From Nitrososphaerota archaeon (GTDB lineage Archaea; Thermoproteota; Nitrososphaeria; Nitrososphaerales; Nitrosopumilaceae): a stretch of DNA of 60,086 nucleotides. Position 1 is the first letter of the stretch; the number at the start of each line of letters is the position of its first letter. Under the pieces are notes generated by a model. The model made no database searches. It was not told where the DNA came from and worked only from the letters and a program-made list of their open reading frames with translations. The DNA lies in contig JAGWHF010000009.1 in the NCBI GenBank assembly GCA_028866895.1, positions 1 to 60,086 of the forward strand. The letters are read 5' to 3'. The position numbers and the translations under genes were made by a program. Below are positions 35,628 through 42,166 of the stretch, one piece after another.

Positions 35628-35939
35628 ATGGCAGACGAGAAAACCGTTGACCAGATCATATCGATGCTGGTCAGAACAGCAATCGACCTGAAGCGGGAGA
35701 CATCTTTTGTCCCCGAGGCCGCAGAGATAGCTTCAGAGTCGGAGATACTGGGACAGATACTTGTCCAGTATTTCAAAATGTCCGGCCGAAAGATAGCCGA
35801 GACTGCATATGCGGCCCTTGACGAGGCAGGACTTGCGGTGGAGGCGCTTGCCTTCTCCGAGCTCTGGCGCAAGATGAACCCAGACCAGAACGACCTCTGG
35901 GCAACAGGGGAGGACTATCCAGATGGCAACCACAACTAG
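35628..35939 (+). CDS. Hypothetical acidic helical protein, SD-led
   Basis: A 103-residue helical protein (DQIISMLVRTAIDLKRE, SEILGQILVQYF). The ATG 35628 is preceded by AAGGAGGT, the only clear Shine-Dalgarno seen here; an earlier in-frame ATG at 35586 is therefore less likely. It overlaps the ArdC gene by 17 bp. Function unknown; the tight coupling suggests it works with ArdC. Confidence 0.65.
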   Translation: MADEKTVDQIISMLVRTAIDLKRETSFVPEAAEIASESEILGQILVQYFKMSGRKIAETAYAALDEAGLAVEALAFSELWRKMNPDQNDLWATGEDYPDGNHN

Positions 35940-36744
35940 AGCACTTGAGGAGCTAGGGAGAATAGTCTCCCTCTTCTCAAGCCAGGAACTGCCACAGATG
36001 TGCGCGCAGGCCTTTATCCAAAGCGCAGGACCTTCGCGCAAGTGGTCGCTTGGCAACAAGCTTGTCATGATATCGCATGGCACGTCTGACGCCCGGGGAT
36101 ACCGCCAGTGGCAGGAATCAAGAAGGCAGGTCAAGAAGGGGGCACACGCCCTCTACATCCTTGCCCCCATGATCCACAAAAAGAAGGTGAAAAACGAAAA
36201 GACGGGCGAGGAGGAAGACCTCGAGTATCCTGCAGGATTTGTTGGGATTCCAGTCTTCCGGTATGAGGACACGGAGGGCAAGCCAATACCGGAATACCAA
36301 CCAAGGTTCCTGCCACCGCTGCTTGATGTCGCAGCAAAGTGGGGAGTCAAGGTCGAGTATGGGCCTACAGTTCGTGGCGAGGGCGGCTCGTACAACTTGG
36401 CAACAAACGTGATTAGATTGTGTCAGGAAGACCCTGACACCTTCTTCCACGAGCTTGCACACAAGGCCCACTCGACATTTGAGAAGCTCAAGCCTGTGCA
36501 GGACCCAGAACAGGAAACAGTGGCGCAGCTTTCTGCATGCGTCCTGGCCAAGATCTACGGATACGATGCGACAAGCTTCTCTTGGAACTACATCGCGTCG
36601 TATGCAAAAGAGAAGACGCCAGAAGCTGTTGGCAAGCTCTGCCTCCGCGTTCTCTCCAAGGTCGAGAGGGTTATCACCCTCATCTTGGAGGCGCACGAAA
36701 AGCAGGAACTTGCAGTACCAACAGCTGCCCGACCTGAGATGTAA
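35923..36744 (+). CDS. ardC: ArdC-type antirestriction protein
   Basis: A 273-residue protein with two parts. The N-terminal half matches the ArdC ssDNA-binding domain: NKLVMISHGTSDARGYRQWQ, KKGAHALYILAPM, VGIPVFRYEDTEG. The C-terminal half is a zincin-type metallopeptidase with HELAH (His176, Glu177, His180). ArdC proteins of conjugative plasmids protect incoming single-stranded DNA from host nucleases, including type I restriction. It is encoded on an element that also carries its own type I system. Confidence 0.8.
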   Translation: MATTTRALEELGRIVSLFSSQELPQMCAQAFIQSAGPSRKWSLGNKLVMISHGTSDARGYRQWQESRRQVKKGAHALYILAPMIHKKKVKNEKTGEEEDLEYPAGFVGIPVFRYEDTEGKPIPEYQPRFLPPLLDVAAKWGVKVEYGPTVRGEGGSYNLATNVIRLCQEDPDTFFHELAHKAHSTFEKLKPVQDPEQETVAQLSACVLAKIYGYDATSFSWNYIASYAKEKTPEAVGKLCLRVLSKVERVITLILEAHEKQELAVPTAARPEM

Positions 36745-36766
36745 AACAAAGAAAACATCCTACAAT

Positions 36767-36846
36767 AGGCGATGATGAGAATGTGGGCACTGGCTCAAGA
36801 AGAGCCAGAGTCTGACACGGTGATGAAGGCCGTGTAATCTGAGCCT
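36767..36846 (+). ncRNA. C/D-box sRNA candidate with hairpin-extended guide
   Basis: All four boxes are in order: C ATGATGA (36772-36778), D' CTGA (36812-36815), C' GTGATGA (36820-36826), D CTGA (36839-36842). Flanking AGGC/GCCT forms the terminal stem. The C'-D spacer is exactly 12 nt, as in archaeal guides. The C-D' spacer is 33 nt but contains a perfect hairpin CTGGCTC/GAGCCAG (36790-36808) that shortens it. Archaeal C/D sRNAs direct ribose methylation. It lies just after ardC. Target not determined. Confidence 0.7.
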
Positions 36847-36925
36847 GTTATGATAATCCAGTTATAAAAATGTGTTACAAATATCCTCCTCTGCCACCTT
36901 AAAAACAAGACAACTCTCTTTCGGC

Positions 36926-37372
36926 ATGTACGGCTTTGACACGCAGAAGATAATTACGTACAAGACCCGTCCACCTCTCTGGTTCTGGAACCCTTCATGT
37001 GACTTTGTCGGTGTGATAAAGTGCCTGGGAGAGGTGAGGCGCGCTGCAAAGGCTGACAAGATGCTGTCAGACCTTGACGTAGTGCCGGTAAGGATAATCG
37101 AGGGCGAGGAAACTGTAGTTGAGATCTGCATGGGAATATTCCACAATAAAGAGGAACATCTCAGGGTTCGGTCTTACAACGAGGAGAGGTTGCTTGTGCT
37201 CTCAAATGTCATACTGCGATACGAGGTGCCCTCCCTTGCGCCCCTTGCCGGGAAGAAAGTCTTCATAGGAGGCAGGGGAAAGAGGTACTCGATAAACGAT
37301 CAAGAGTACGACAACTTTGTGGTACTTGAGTTTGAAGACGCCATAAGGGAGGGCCTAGTCATTTGCGGATAG
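36926..37372 (+). CDS. Hypothetical beta-rich protein
   Basis: A 148-residue protein from ATG 36926, chosen because CACCTTAAAAAC lies 25-30 bp upstream. The sequence (ITYKTRPPLWFWNPSCDFVG, VVPVRIIEGEETVVEICMGI) is alternating and beta-rich. Its last bases overlap the next zinc-ribbon gene by 10 bp. No known family recognised. Confidence 0.6.
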   Translation: MYGFDTQKIITYKTRPPLWFWNPSCDFVGVIKCLGEVRRAAKADKMLSDLDVVPVRIIEGEETVVEICMGIFHNKEEHLRVRSYNEERLLVLSNVILRYEVPSLAPLAGKKVFIGGRGKRYSINDQEYDNFVVLEFEDAIREGLVICG

Positions 37373-37518
37373 ACCTGTGCAGGTTGTGCGGCTCTGAAAG
37401 GATTCCTTACGTGTTTTGCAGCGAATGCAGGGAGCCTACGGCGTTTTTCTGCAGGAACTGTGACAGGGTAGGCGCCATCACCCACGTGCACCTGCAGCAA
37501 AAAGCGGAGTCGGACTAG
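37363..37518 (+). CDS. Double zinc-ribbon small protein
   Basis: A 51-residue product from TTG 37363: LCRLCG, then VFCSEC, FFCRNC, with a C-terminal HVHLQQ. The CxxC pairs can form one treble zinc site or a double ribbon. It overlaps the preceding gene and is followed 9 bp later by the AbrB-like gene. Spacing of cysteines is the evidence; it is too short for routine gene calling. Confidence 0.65.
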   Translation: MRIDLCRLCGSERIPYVFCSECREPTAFFCRNCDRVGAITHVHLQQKAESD

Positions 37519-37527
37519 GTCCCTGGC

Positions 37528-37803
37528 ATGAATGATGACAAGATCTTGCAGCAGTGGGTGGTCGTACAAAAACAGCGGTCAAGAAACTACAGGGGCATAA
37601 ACTACTTCAAGTACCGCGTTACCATCCCTGTACAAATTGCGGAGATGATGAAACTCAAAGGCGGGGAGATACTGGAAGTATCCCTTGTCAAAAAAGAGCT
37701 GGTGATAAGAAGAATCCTTGACGGACAGAAGGCTCAAACCCGCAAGATTTGCAGCTTTTTGCCTCCCCATATTATTTACTCCGTCCATTCTTTTTTATTT
37801 TGA
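37528..37803 (+). CDS. AbrB-like DNA-binding protein
   Basis: A 91-residue protein with YFKYRVTIPVQIAEMMKLKG then GEILEVSLVKKELVI, the AbrB/SpoVT strand-helix-strand with the TIP and KxG signatures. The last 30 residues are hydrophobic and may run past the natural end. Likely a regulator of the small-gene cluster around it. Confidence 0.6.
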   Translation: MNDDKILQQWVVVQKQRSRNYRGINYFKYRVTIPVQIAEMMKLKGGEILEVSLVKKELVIRRILDGQKAQTRKICSFLPPHIIYSVHSFLF

Positions 37804-37849
37804 TTTCTTTAGGCAGTCTAATTACAATTTCATCATTTTACTTGGAGAT

Positions 37850-38170
37850 TCATTTTTCCTGCTTCTTCCATATTGGTACCTTTCCGTCTATGCCAACCAT
37901 CTCGTACTCTTCCTCCTGAGTGCTTTTTGTCTTTCCAAAGACCAGCTTGACTATCTTTGTTGCGCGTTTGTTCCTGCCTGTTATTATTTTTGTCACTAAC
38001 AGCTTGGAATCAATCTCCTGGTATAGCGATATTACATTAAACTCTGCGTCTACCATGTAGCGGTGCTTTTTTGCAATGTAGCAAACGTCATTCCACAATT
38101 CCGGCAGCTGCTTTGAAATGTCAAGGGTCATCTCTCCAAAAAATGTCACGTGCCTGTTGTTATCAAACAC
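37850..38170 (-). CDS. Hypothetical protein
   Basis: A 106-residue protein with a helical start (ISKQLPELWNDVCYIAKKHR) and an alternating beta part ending in GIDGKVPIWKKQE. No recognised motif. It is encoded opposite to the upstream small genes; codon use looks coding. Confidence 0.5.
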   Translation of the reverse strand: MFDNNRHVTFFGEMTLDISKQLPELWNDVCYIAKKHRYMVDAEFNVISLYQEIDSKLLVTKIITGRNKRATKIVKLVFGKTKSTQEEEYEMVGIDGKVPIWKKQEK

Positions 38171-38273
38171 AAGGTATCAAAACCGGGGATCTATTTACCT
38201 GTACCGGATAACCTTGCCACGAGGTATTGGAAACCTCGATAATCCCATACATTACATCTCATGTTCATCTTCC

Positions 38274-38429
38274 TTAATCTCTTCGGAGTTTGATCTTTTC
38301 AAGTATGAGTTGGTACATTTCCTCTACATTTTCATAAGATGTGTCACTGCGAGGGTCGATTAGTTTACGACTGATGCCAAATTCCTCTATAGTCTTCCAC
38401 ATATCCTCCAATGAGGGTTTCCCATCCAT
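38274..38429 (-). CDS. Small acidic helical protein
   Basis: A 51-residue product (MDGKPSLEDMWKTIEEFGIS, then ENVEEMYQLILEKIKLRRD) missed by size. GAGATTAAATGTT, about 25 bp upstream, is a TATA box, so the ATG is leaderless. The same TATA read the other way serves 38481. Role unknown; perhaps antitoxin-like. Confidence 0.55.
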   Translation of the reverse strand: MDGKPSLEDMWKTIEEFGISRKLIDPRSDTSYENVEEMYQLILEKIKLRRD

Positions 38430-38444
38430 TGACTTTACCCCGAT

Positions 38445-38465
38445 TGTCTAAACATTTAATCTCCA
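38445..38465. promoter_or_regulatory. Shared divergent TATA element
   Basis: AACATTTAATCTCC (+ strand) is about 27 bp before TTG 38481, and its complement GAGATTAAATGTT is about 25 bp before the minus-strand ATG at 38429. One near-palindromic box can therefore drive both genes. Confidence 0.5.
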
Positions 38466-38480
38466 AGTAAATTATCAAGA

Positions 38481-38747
38481 TTGATAATCACCAAAAATGG
38501 CAAGCAGTACCGTTTTCTTCGACAAAAGGAAACGGAAAGTAAAATCAACAAAGACACATCTTTTAATAAATCAGGGGTGGAAATCATGTCATTGGATCTT
38601 CCCAAGCGGTGCCCCATCTGCAGAAAAAAGTTTTCCGACCACTCGGAACTGCAGGACAAGATATGCAGGGTAATAACAGTCAAAGAGTTTGCAGGCTGCT
38701 GCCCTGGGTTTGACGTGCAATACAGGCCTTCTTTTGAGACCGGCTAA
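38481..38747 (+). CDS. Small zinc-binding protein
   Basis: An 88-residue product from TTG, or 53 residues from ATG 38586 (TATA-like CTTTTAATAA about 26 bp upstream supports this internal start too). The C-terminal part has CPICRKKFSDHSELQDKIC and CC, a zinc-finger-like C-x2-C...H...C arrangement. The first 35 residues (ITKNGKQYRFLRQKE) could be a separate tiny protein or an N-terminal extension. Confidence 0.55.
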   Translation: MIITKNGKQYRFLRQKETESKINKDTSFNKSGVEIMSLDLPKRCPICRKKFSDHSELQDKICRVITVKEFAGCCPGFDVQYRPSFETG

Positions 38748-38791
38748 AGTTCAATTGTCAAACATCCTTTCTGAATACTAGATCTCCCAGT

Positions 38792-39076
38792 TTACATGAA
38801 TGCCTCTTCAAGACGCCTGTAAGCCTCGAGGTACTTTTCTCCCGTCTCCGTAATTTTGCAAGTCGTCCTACCAGTAGCCCCGCCTTCAAGCTTCTCAATC
38901 AAGCCCTGGCTCTCGAGAAGATCTAGGTATTGGTGTAGCTGCTTGGTGTTGAGGTTGCACCCATATATGATACGGGTCTTGAGTTGGCTCGCCCTGCAGG
39001 CCTTTAGGATCATTGCCATTATATCTAACGGGCCGCGGTTGCCCCAGCCGGTAAGATTTGGGCTCTCTCTTGACAC
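38792..39076 (-). CDS. Winged-helix protein
   Basis: A 94-residue archaeal winged-helix: DIMAMILKACRAS, TRIIYGCNLNTKQLHQYLDLL, ESQGLIEKL, TCKITETGEKYLEAYRRLEE. The GCNL-N-x-x-Q recognition helix and ITETG ending match archaeal single-wHTH regulators often found on plasmids and viruses. Probably a local repressor. Confidence 0.8.
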   Translation of the reverse strand: MSRESPNLTGWGNRGPLDIMAMILKACRASQLKTRIIYGCNLNTKQLHQYLDLLESQGLIEKLEGGATGRTTCKITETGEKYLEAYRRLEEAFM

Positions 39077-39187
39077 TATACATCAAGTACGTCCAACCAA
39101 AAAAAAAACACTGTGCAAGAATGTTAGCAAAGATGGTTTCAGTATAACGACAGTGCAGTTCAGGCAATCTTTCAGGTCCAGTTGAAC

Positions 39188-39328
39188 TCAATGATGTCCA
39201 AGCAGCCTGTCAAGGAAGAAAGAGTTGTCCACACGAGGGTCTTTTTTCTGCTCCAGTGCAAGGGCTCTCCAGAATTTCTTGGCCGTCTCTGCCTTGACAG
39301 TTATAGTCTTGTATCCCGTTCTTGGCAA
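39188..39328 (-). CDS. Tiny ribbon-helix-helix-like protein, family copy 2
   Basis: A 46-residue product from TTG (MPRTGYKTITVKAETAKKFW, ending FFLDRLLGHH). A TATA-like CTGTTTAACTATG lies 25-27 bp upstream. It is homologous to the genes at 39937 and 3093. RHH-like layout: one strand and two helices. Probably a DNA-binding repressor or antitoxin. Confidence 0.65.
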   Translation of the reverse strand: MPRTGYKTITVKAETAKKFWRALALEQKKDPRVDNSFFLDRLLGHH

Positions 39329-39395
39329 CTTGCTAGGCTATCATTCAGTCATAGTTAAACAGATCCTTCCGATCATGTAATCTCATCTATTGCAT

Positions 39396-39653
39396 TCAAC
39401 CATTCCTTTTGTACGACCCAACTGCCTCATCGATCATCTTGGAGTAGGTGGAAATACAATAATTGCATGGATCTTTTAATTCGTTAAAGGATTTGTGCAG
39501 TCCTTTTACTTGATTCAATGTGTTCTGACGACCCGTTGCAGTCCTAGGGTCTTTACCTGCTCCCAAGACTCCATGGACATGCTTTGTAATCCAGTCACAG
39601 CCTATCATATTTGCACCGCATTTTTCACATTTCTTAGATATTATACCTGACAT
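39396..39653 (-). CDS. Small zinc-binding protein
   Basis: An 85-residue protein (KKCEKCGANMIGCDWITKHV, then DPCNYCISTY) with three CxxC-like elements. The promoter core GGATCTGCTTAACTA, about 25 bp upstream, is shared with the RHH-like genes at 39188 and 39937. Function unknown. Confidence 0.6.
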   Translation of the reverse strand: MSGIISKKCEKCGANMIGCDWITKHVHGVLGAGKDPRTATGRQNTLNQVKGLHKSFNELKDPCNYCISTYSKMIDEAVGSYKRNG

Positions 39654-39677
39654 GTCATTGAGACATCAAAGTCCTAG

Positions 39678-39875
39678 TTAAGCAGATCCGTCGTTTCCGG
39701 GGATTTGATGCAATTTTTCAAATTTTTTCAATCTCTTCAAGATCAATTCAACGCTGGGATTCTGGCCCATTCGCATACAAGGAATGTTATTCTCGTGACA
39801 ACCATTCAGACCAGCTAAATCCAAACAATGATGAGTATCGCGGAGATTAACCTCTAGCAGACTAATCATTTCCAC
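39678..39875 (-). CDS. Small Cys/His-rich hypothetical protein
   Basis: A 65-residue product containing THHCLDL and NGCHENNIPCM, possibly a zinc site, then a helix (ELILKRLKKFEKLHQIPG). No good promoter seen. It lies between promoter-linked small genes on the same strand, which supports a real gene modestly. Confidence 0.4.
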   Translation of the reverse strand: MEMISLLEVNLRDTHHCLDLAGLNGCHENNIPCMRMGQNPSVELILKRLKKFEKLHQIPGNDGSA

Positions 39876-39936
39876 GCAAGAAGAAATCCAAATGGCAAGT
39901 ATTCTTCGTTCTTTTTTACCAGGCCTTTAGCATCTA

Positions 39937-40086
39937 TCACTTCTTTTTATACGAATCAATCAGACTTTGCAAAAATGCGCTGTTGTCCATGTTAGGATCT
40001 CTTCTCTTTGTATCATTGCAGGCCTTGATAAACCGATTAAAGACCTCCTCTTTTATCGTAATCGTCTTGTAATCTTTTCTAGGCAA
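39937..40086 (-). CDS. Tiny ribbon-helix-helix-like protein, family copy 3
   Basis: A 49-residue product from TTG (MPRKDYKTITIKEEVFNRFI, then NMDNSAFLQSLIDSYKKK). TATA CGTTTAACTATG lies 25-27 bp upstream; the same box in the other orientation (GTTAAAC) is about 26 bp before ATG 40139. Paralog of the 39188 and 3093 genes; the non-ATG start is shared by all three. Confidence 0.65.
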   Translation of the reverse strand: MPRKDYKTITIKEEVFNRFIKACNDTKRRDPNMDNSAFLQSLIDSYKKK

Positions 40087-40138
40087 CTTACTAGATTATC
40101 ATTTAGTCATAGTTAAACGGATCCTATCTTTTCACTGT

Positions 40139-40321
40139 ATGCATCTTCCTTCATTCCGTGATAGTTATCTGCCAAGACTTGATGTGTACAGTACTTTGCT
40201 TTCGGGGGAACGGGACAGGTATGGGGGAAGGCCCGCTTTGATAAAATCTGAAAAGTGGACGATATACTGCGAGAGGAAAATTCCGGGACGGGGTTACGTA
40301 GCCATGTACCTGAACCCTTAA
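40139..40321 (+). CDS. Small hypothetical protein
   Basis: A 60-residue product (YLPRLDVYSTLLSGERDRYG, SEKWTIYCERKIPGRGYVAM). Promoter GTTAAAC at about 40111 is correctly spaced from the ATG. No family recognised. It ends 24 bp before the next gene. Confidence 0.5.
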   Translation: MHLPSFRDSYLPRLDVYSTLLSGERDRYGGRPALIKSEKWTIYCERKIPGRGYVAMYLNP

Positions 40322-40345
40322 GAGCAATTCAAGCATATTGGAGTC

Positions 40346-41143
40346 ATGATATCACTTCCGGTAGGCGTCAGGGTAGTCAAGTTCTACGATGCCGAGATGA
40401 AGAAGGCTGGCAAGGGCATACTGTACCTACTAAGCAACGGAATTATGTTTGAGAAGAAGGGCGAGGGTGCCAAGTTTGAGTGCAACTTTGATTATCTGGC
40501 AAGCTTTGAGGCTGTAAAGAAGGACAAGCTTCGTGTGATGGCACGGACGCAGCAGGGTCCAAGACCGGTCGAGTTCAAGGTGGATCCGGCAAAGCAGGTA
40601 GAGTATGATATATCTCAGGTAAACAAGGAATATGCAGATTCGGCAAGTTCAGGCGCATCCAAGAATATTGAAAGGCAAGAAAAATTCGACCAGGATGCTC
40701 ATTCACGATTGGAGGCCAAATGGTTCAAAGAGAACTGGGAACAAATAATGAAATTTCTGAGGCAGGAAAGAGTTTCGTATCTTAATGAGTATGTCAAGAA
40801 TGCGAAGACTGGAAGTCCAAACGTAGATCCATATGTATTACTTGTCACCTATGAAGATCTTACCTACAAAGACTTCGCTGATCTAACAGGATTCCTTAAG
40901 TGGAGATATTCCGATATAATGGATAAAGAGGTAAACGCTATATCTTCTGTTTTTCAAAACTTTGGAGTTGATTTCTCCGTAGGCATGCTAGATATGGATG
41001 TACAAATGTGCAAGCCGCTAGAACCTAACTTCAAGAAAAAAGGGTACACATTGTATCAGTTTGTTGCTACTGTAGCACGAGAGAAGTTAGAAAGTGCCAA
41101 ACTAAGTGAATCTCAGCAGATATCCCCCAGCAGCCAGAAATAG
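40346..41143 (+). CDS. PH-like domain hypothetical protein
   Basis: A 265-residue protein. Residues 1-90 (LPVGVRVVKFYDAE, GKGILYLLSNGIMFEKK, FECNFDYLASFEAVKKDKLR) resemble a PH/GRAM-like beta fold. The rest is helical (NIERQEKFDQDAHSRLEAKW, YKDFADLTGFLKWRYSDIMD). The ATG is leaderless with CCTTAAGAG about 25 bp upstream; it overlaps the word ATGATATCA. Role unknown. Confidence 0.65.
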   Translation: MISLPVGVRVVKFYDAEMKKAGKGILYLLSNGIMFEKKGEGAKFECNFDYLASFEAVKKDKLRVMARTQQGPRPVEFKVDPAKQVEYDISQVNKEYADSASSGASKNIERQEKFDQDAHSRLEAKWFKENWEQIMKFLRQERVSYLNEYVKNAKTGSPNVDPYVLLVTYEDLTYKDFADLTGFLKWRYSDIMDKEVNAISSVFQNFGVDFSVGMLDMDVQMCKPLEPNFKKKGYTLYQFVATVAREKLESAKLSESQQISPSSQK

Positions 41144-41161
41144 AATTAGCACAGATGGTTT

Positions 41162-41400
41162 ATGATTGTAAAACGAAGATTCGCCATTATAATACAAAAA
41201 GAACCTGAAGGGGGTTACACAGGTAAGTGTCTAGAGTTGCATGGAGCTATAAGTTTTGGTAGAACAGTGGATGAACTAAAGAGAAGCACGATTGAGGCCA
41301 CGGGCTTGTCCTTGAGACCTTGGAAGAAAATGCTAAAAAGCACAGGACATTAGTCATAGAAATCCCATGTCGGACAAGATTGCACACATATAAGAAATAA
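41162..41400 (+). pseudogene. HicB-like antitoxin with frameshift
   Basis: The N-terminus (FAIIIQKEPEGGYTGKCLEL, then HGAISFGRTVDELKRSTIEA) is a HicB partial RNase-H-like fold. In frame the protein ends 41353 with an unlikely tail. A one-base shift near 41303-41310 continues as VLETLEENAKKHRTLVIEIP, the normal HicB C-terminus, to a stop at 41400. No HicA toxin is adjacent, so it is probably a decayed pair; a sequencing error cannot be excluded. Confidence 0.6.
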
Positions 41401-41468
41401 TGGAATACGTAATACTGTGGCCTTAAATCGAGATACATTTTAAATAACTCTTCCGGCTTATTGTTATC

Positions 41469-41606
41469 ATGGCAGAAGAGATCCTAACACTGGAAGGAGA
41501 GGATGCCAAAGCATTTCTCGAGTATGACTCTAGAGAGTTGACCGCGGAAGAGAAAGCTACACTGAAAAAAGCTCGTGAGTACTATCTCTCCAAATGTAAA
41601 GCCTAG
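41469..41606 (+). CDS. Small partner of GNAT protein (antitoxin candidate)
   Basis: A 45-residue acidic product (MAEEILTLEGEDAKAFLEYD, then LTAEEKATLKKAREYY). ACATTTTAAATAAC lies about 27 bp upstream, a strong TATA. It precedes a GNAT acetyltransferase by 33 bp. Small acidic proteins before GNAT toxins are a known toxin-antitoxin layout; this one lacks an RHH domain. Confidence 0.6.
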   Translation: MAEEILTLEGEDAKAFLEYDSRELTAEEKATLKKAREYYLSKCKA

Positions 41607-41639
41607 ACTTATTTAATCTGATTTCTAAATTACACTGCA

Positions 41640-42143
41640 TTGGAATTAGATTATGAGATCATTTCTCCTAACGACGACCTTTCATTACTTGACTTTACCG
41701 AATCTGACGGCACAGATCCGCTGGGAGTTGACGAATTCGTAAGGACAAAGGCTGACAAATATCATGAAAATAAGATTGCCACAGTGCGGATAGTGCGGGA
41801 TAAAAAAGAGATAGTTGCTTATTTCACGGTTTCAATGTCGTCAATAGGTGTGGATATACTTGCGAGCGGAGAAAAGGTAGAGGGTGTAACCCCGATTCGA
41901 TATCCTGCCATGTTGTTAGGTCAGTTAGGGGTGGATAAAAAATATAGAGGAAAGGGAATAGGAGGTGACATTTGCAACTTTTGTCTTGGTTTGGCCGATG
42001 TTCTTGGAAAGCTAATTGCTTGCAGGTACGTGATTTTGCAGACCAGTATTGATGGAACATCGTTGTACAACAGATTTGAATTCCACATGTCTCCCAAAGC
42101 CCCTGTAGGCAGGAAAGTTTGGATGTACAGAAGACTTGCTTGA
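41640..42143 (+). CDS. GNAT acetyltransferase (toxin candidate)
   Basis: A 167-residue GNAT. The acetyl-CoA loop is QLGVDKKYRGKGIGGDI (about 98-114), with strand AYFTVSM before and CRYVILQT...NRFEFH after, matching the usual V-x-x-x-x-G-x-G-x-G/A motif and the late Tyr. GNAT toxins acetylate aminoacyl-tRNA. The small upstream gene fits an antitoxin. Start TTG 41640. Confidence 0.75.
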   Translation: MELDYEIISPNDDLSLLDFTESDGTDPLGVDEFVRTKADKYHENKIATVRIVRDKKEIVAYFTVSMSSIGVDILASGEKVEGVTPIRYPAMLLGQLGVDKKYRGKGIGGDICNFCLGLADVLGKLIACRYVILQTSIDGTSLYNRFEFHMSPKAPVGRKVWMYRRLA

Positions 42144-42166
42144 TTCTTAACGCGAGAACTGAACAT

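Noticed and set aside
39828-39870. Second C/D-box sRNA (ATGATGA)
   Set aside because: No D or D' box in proper position; lies in a possible coding frame.
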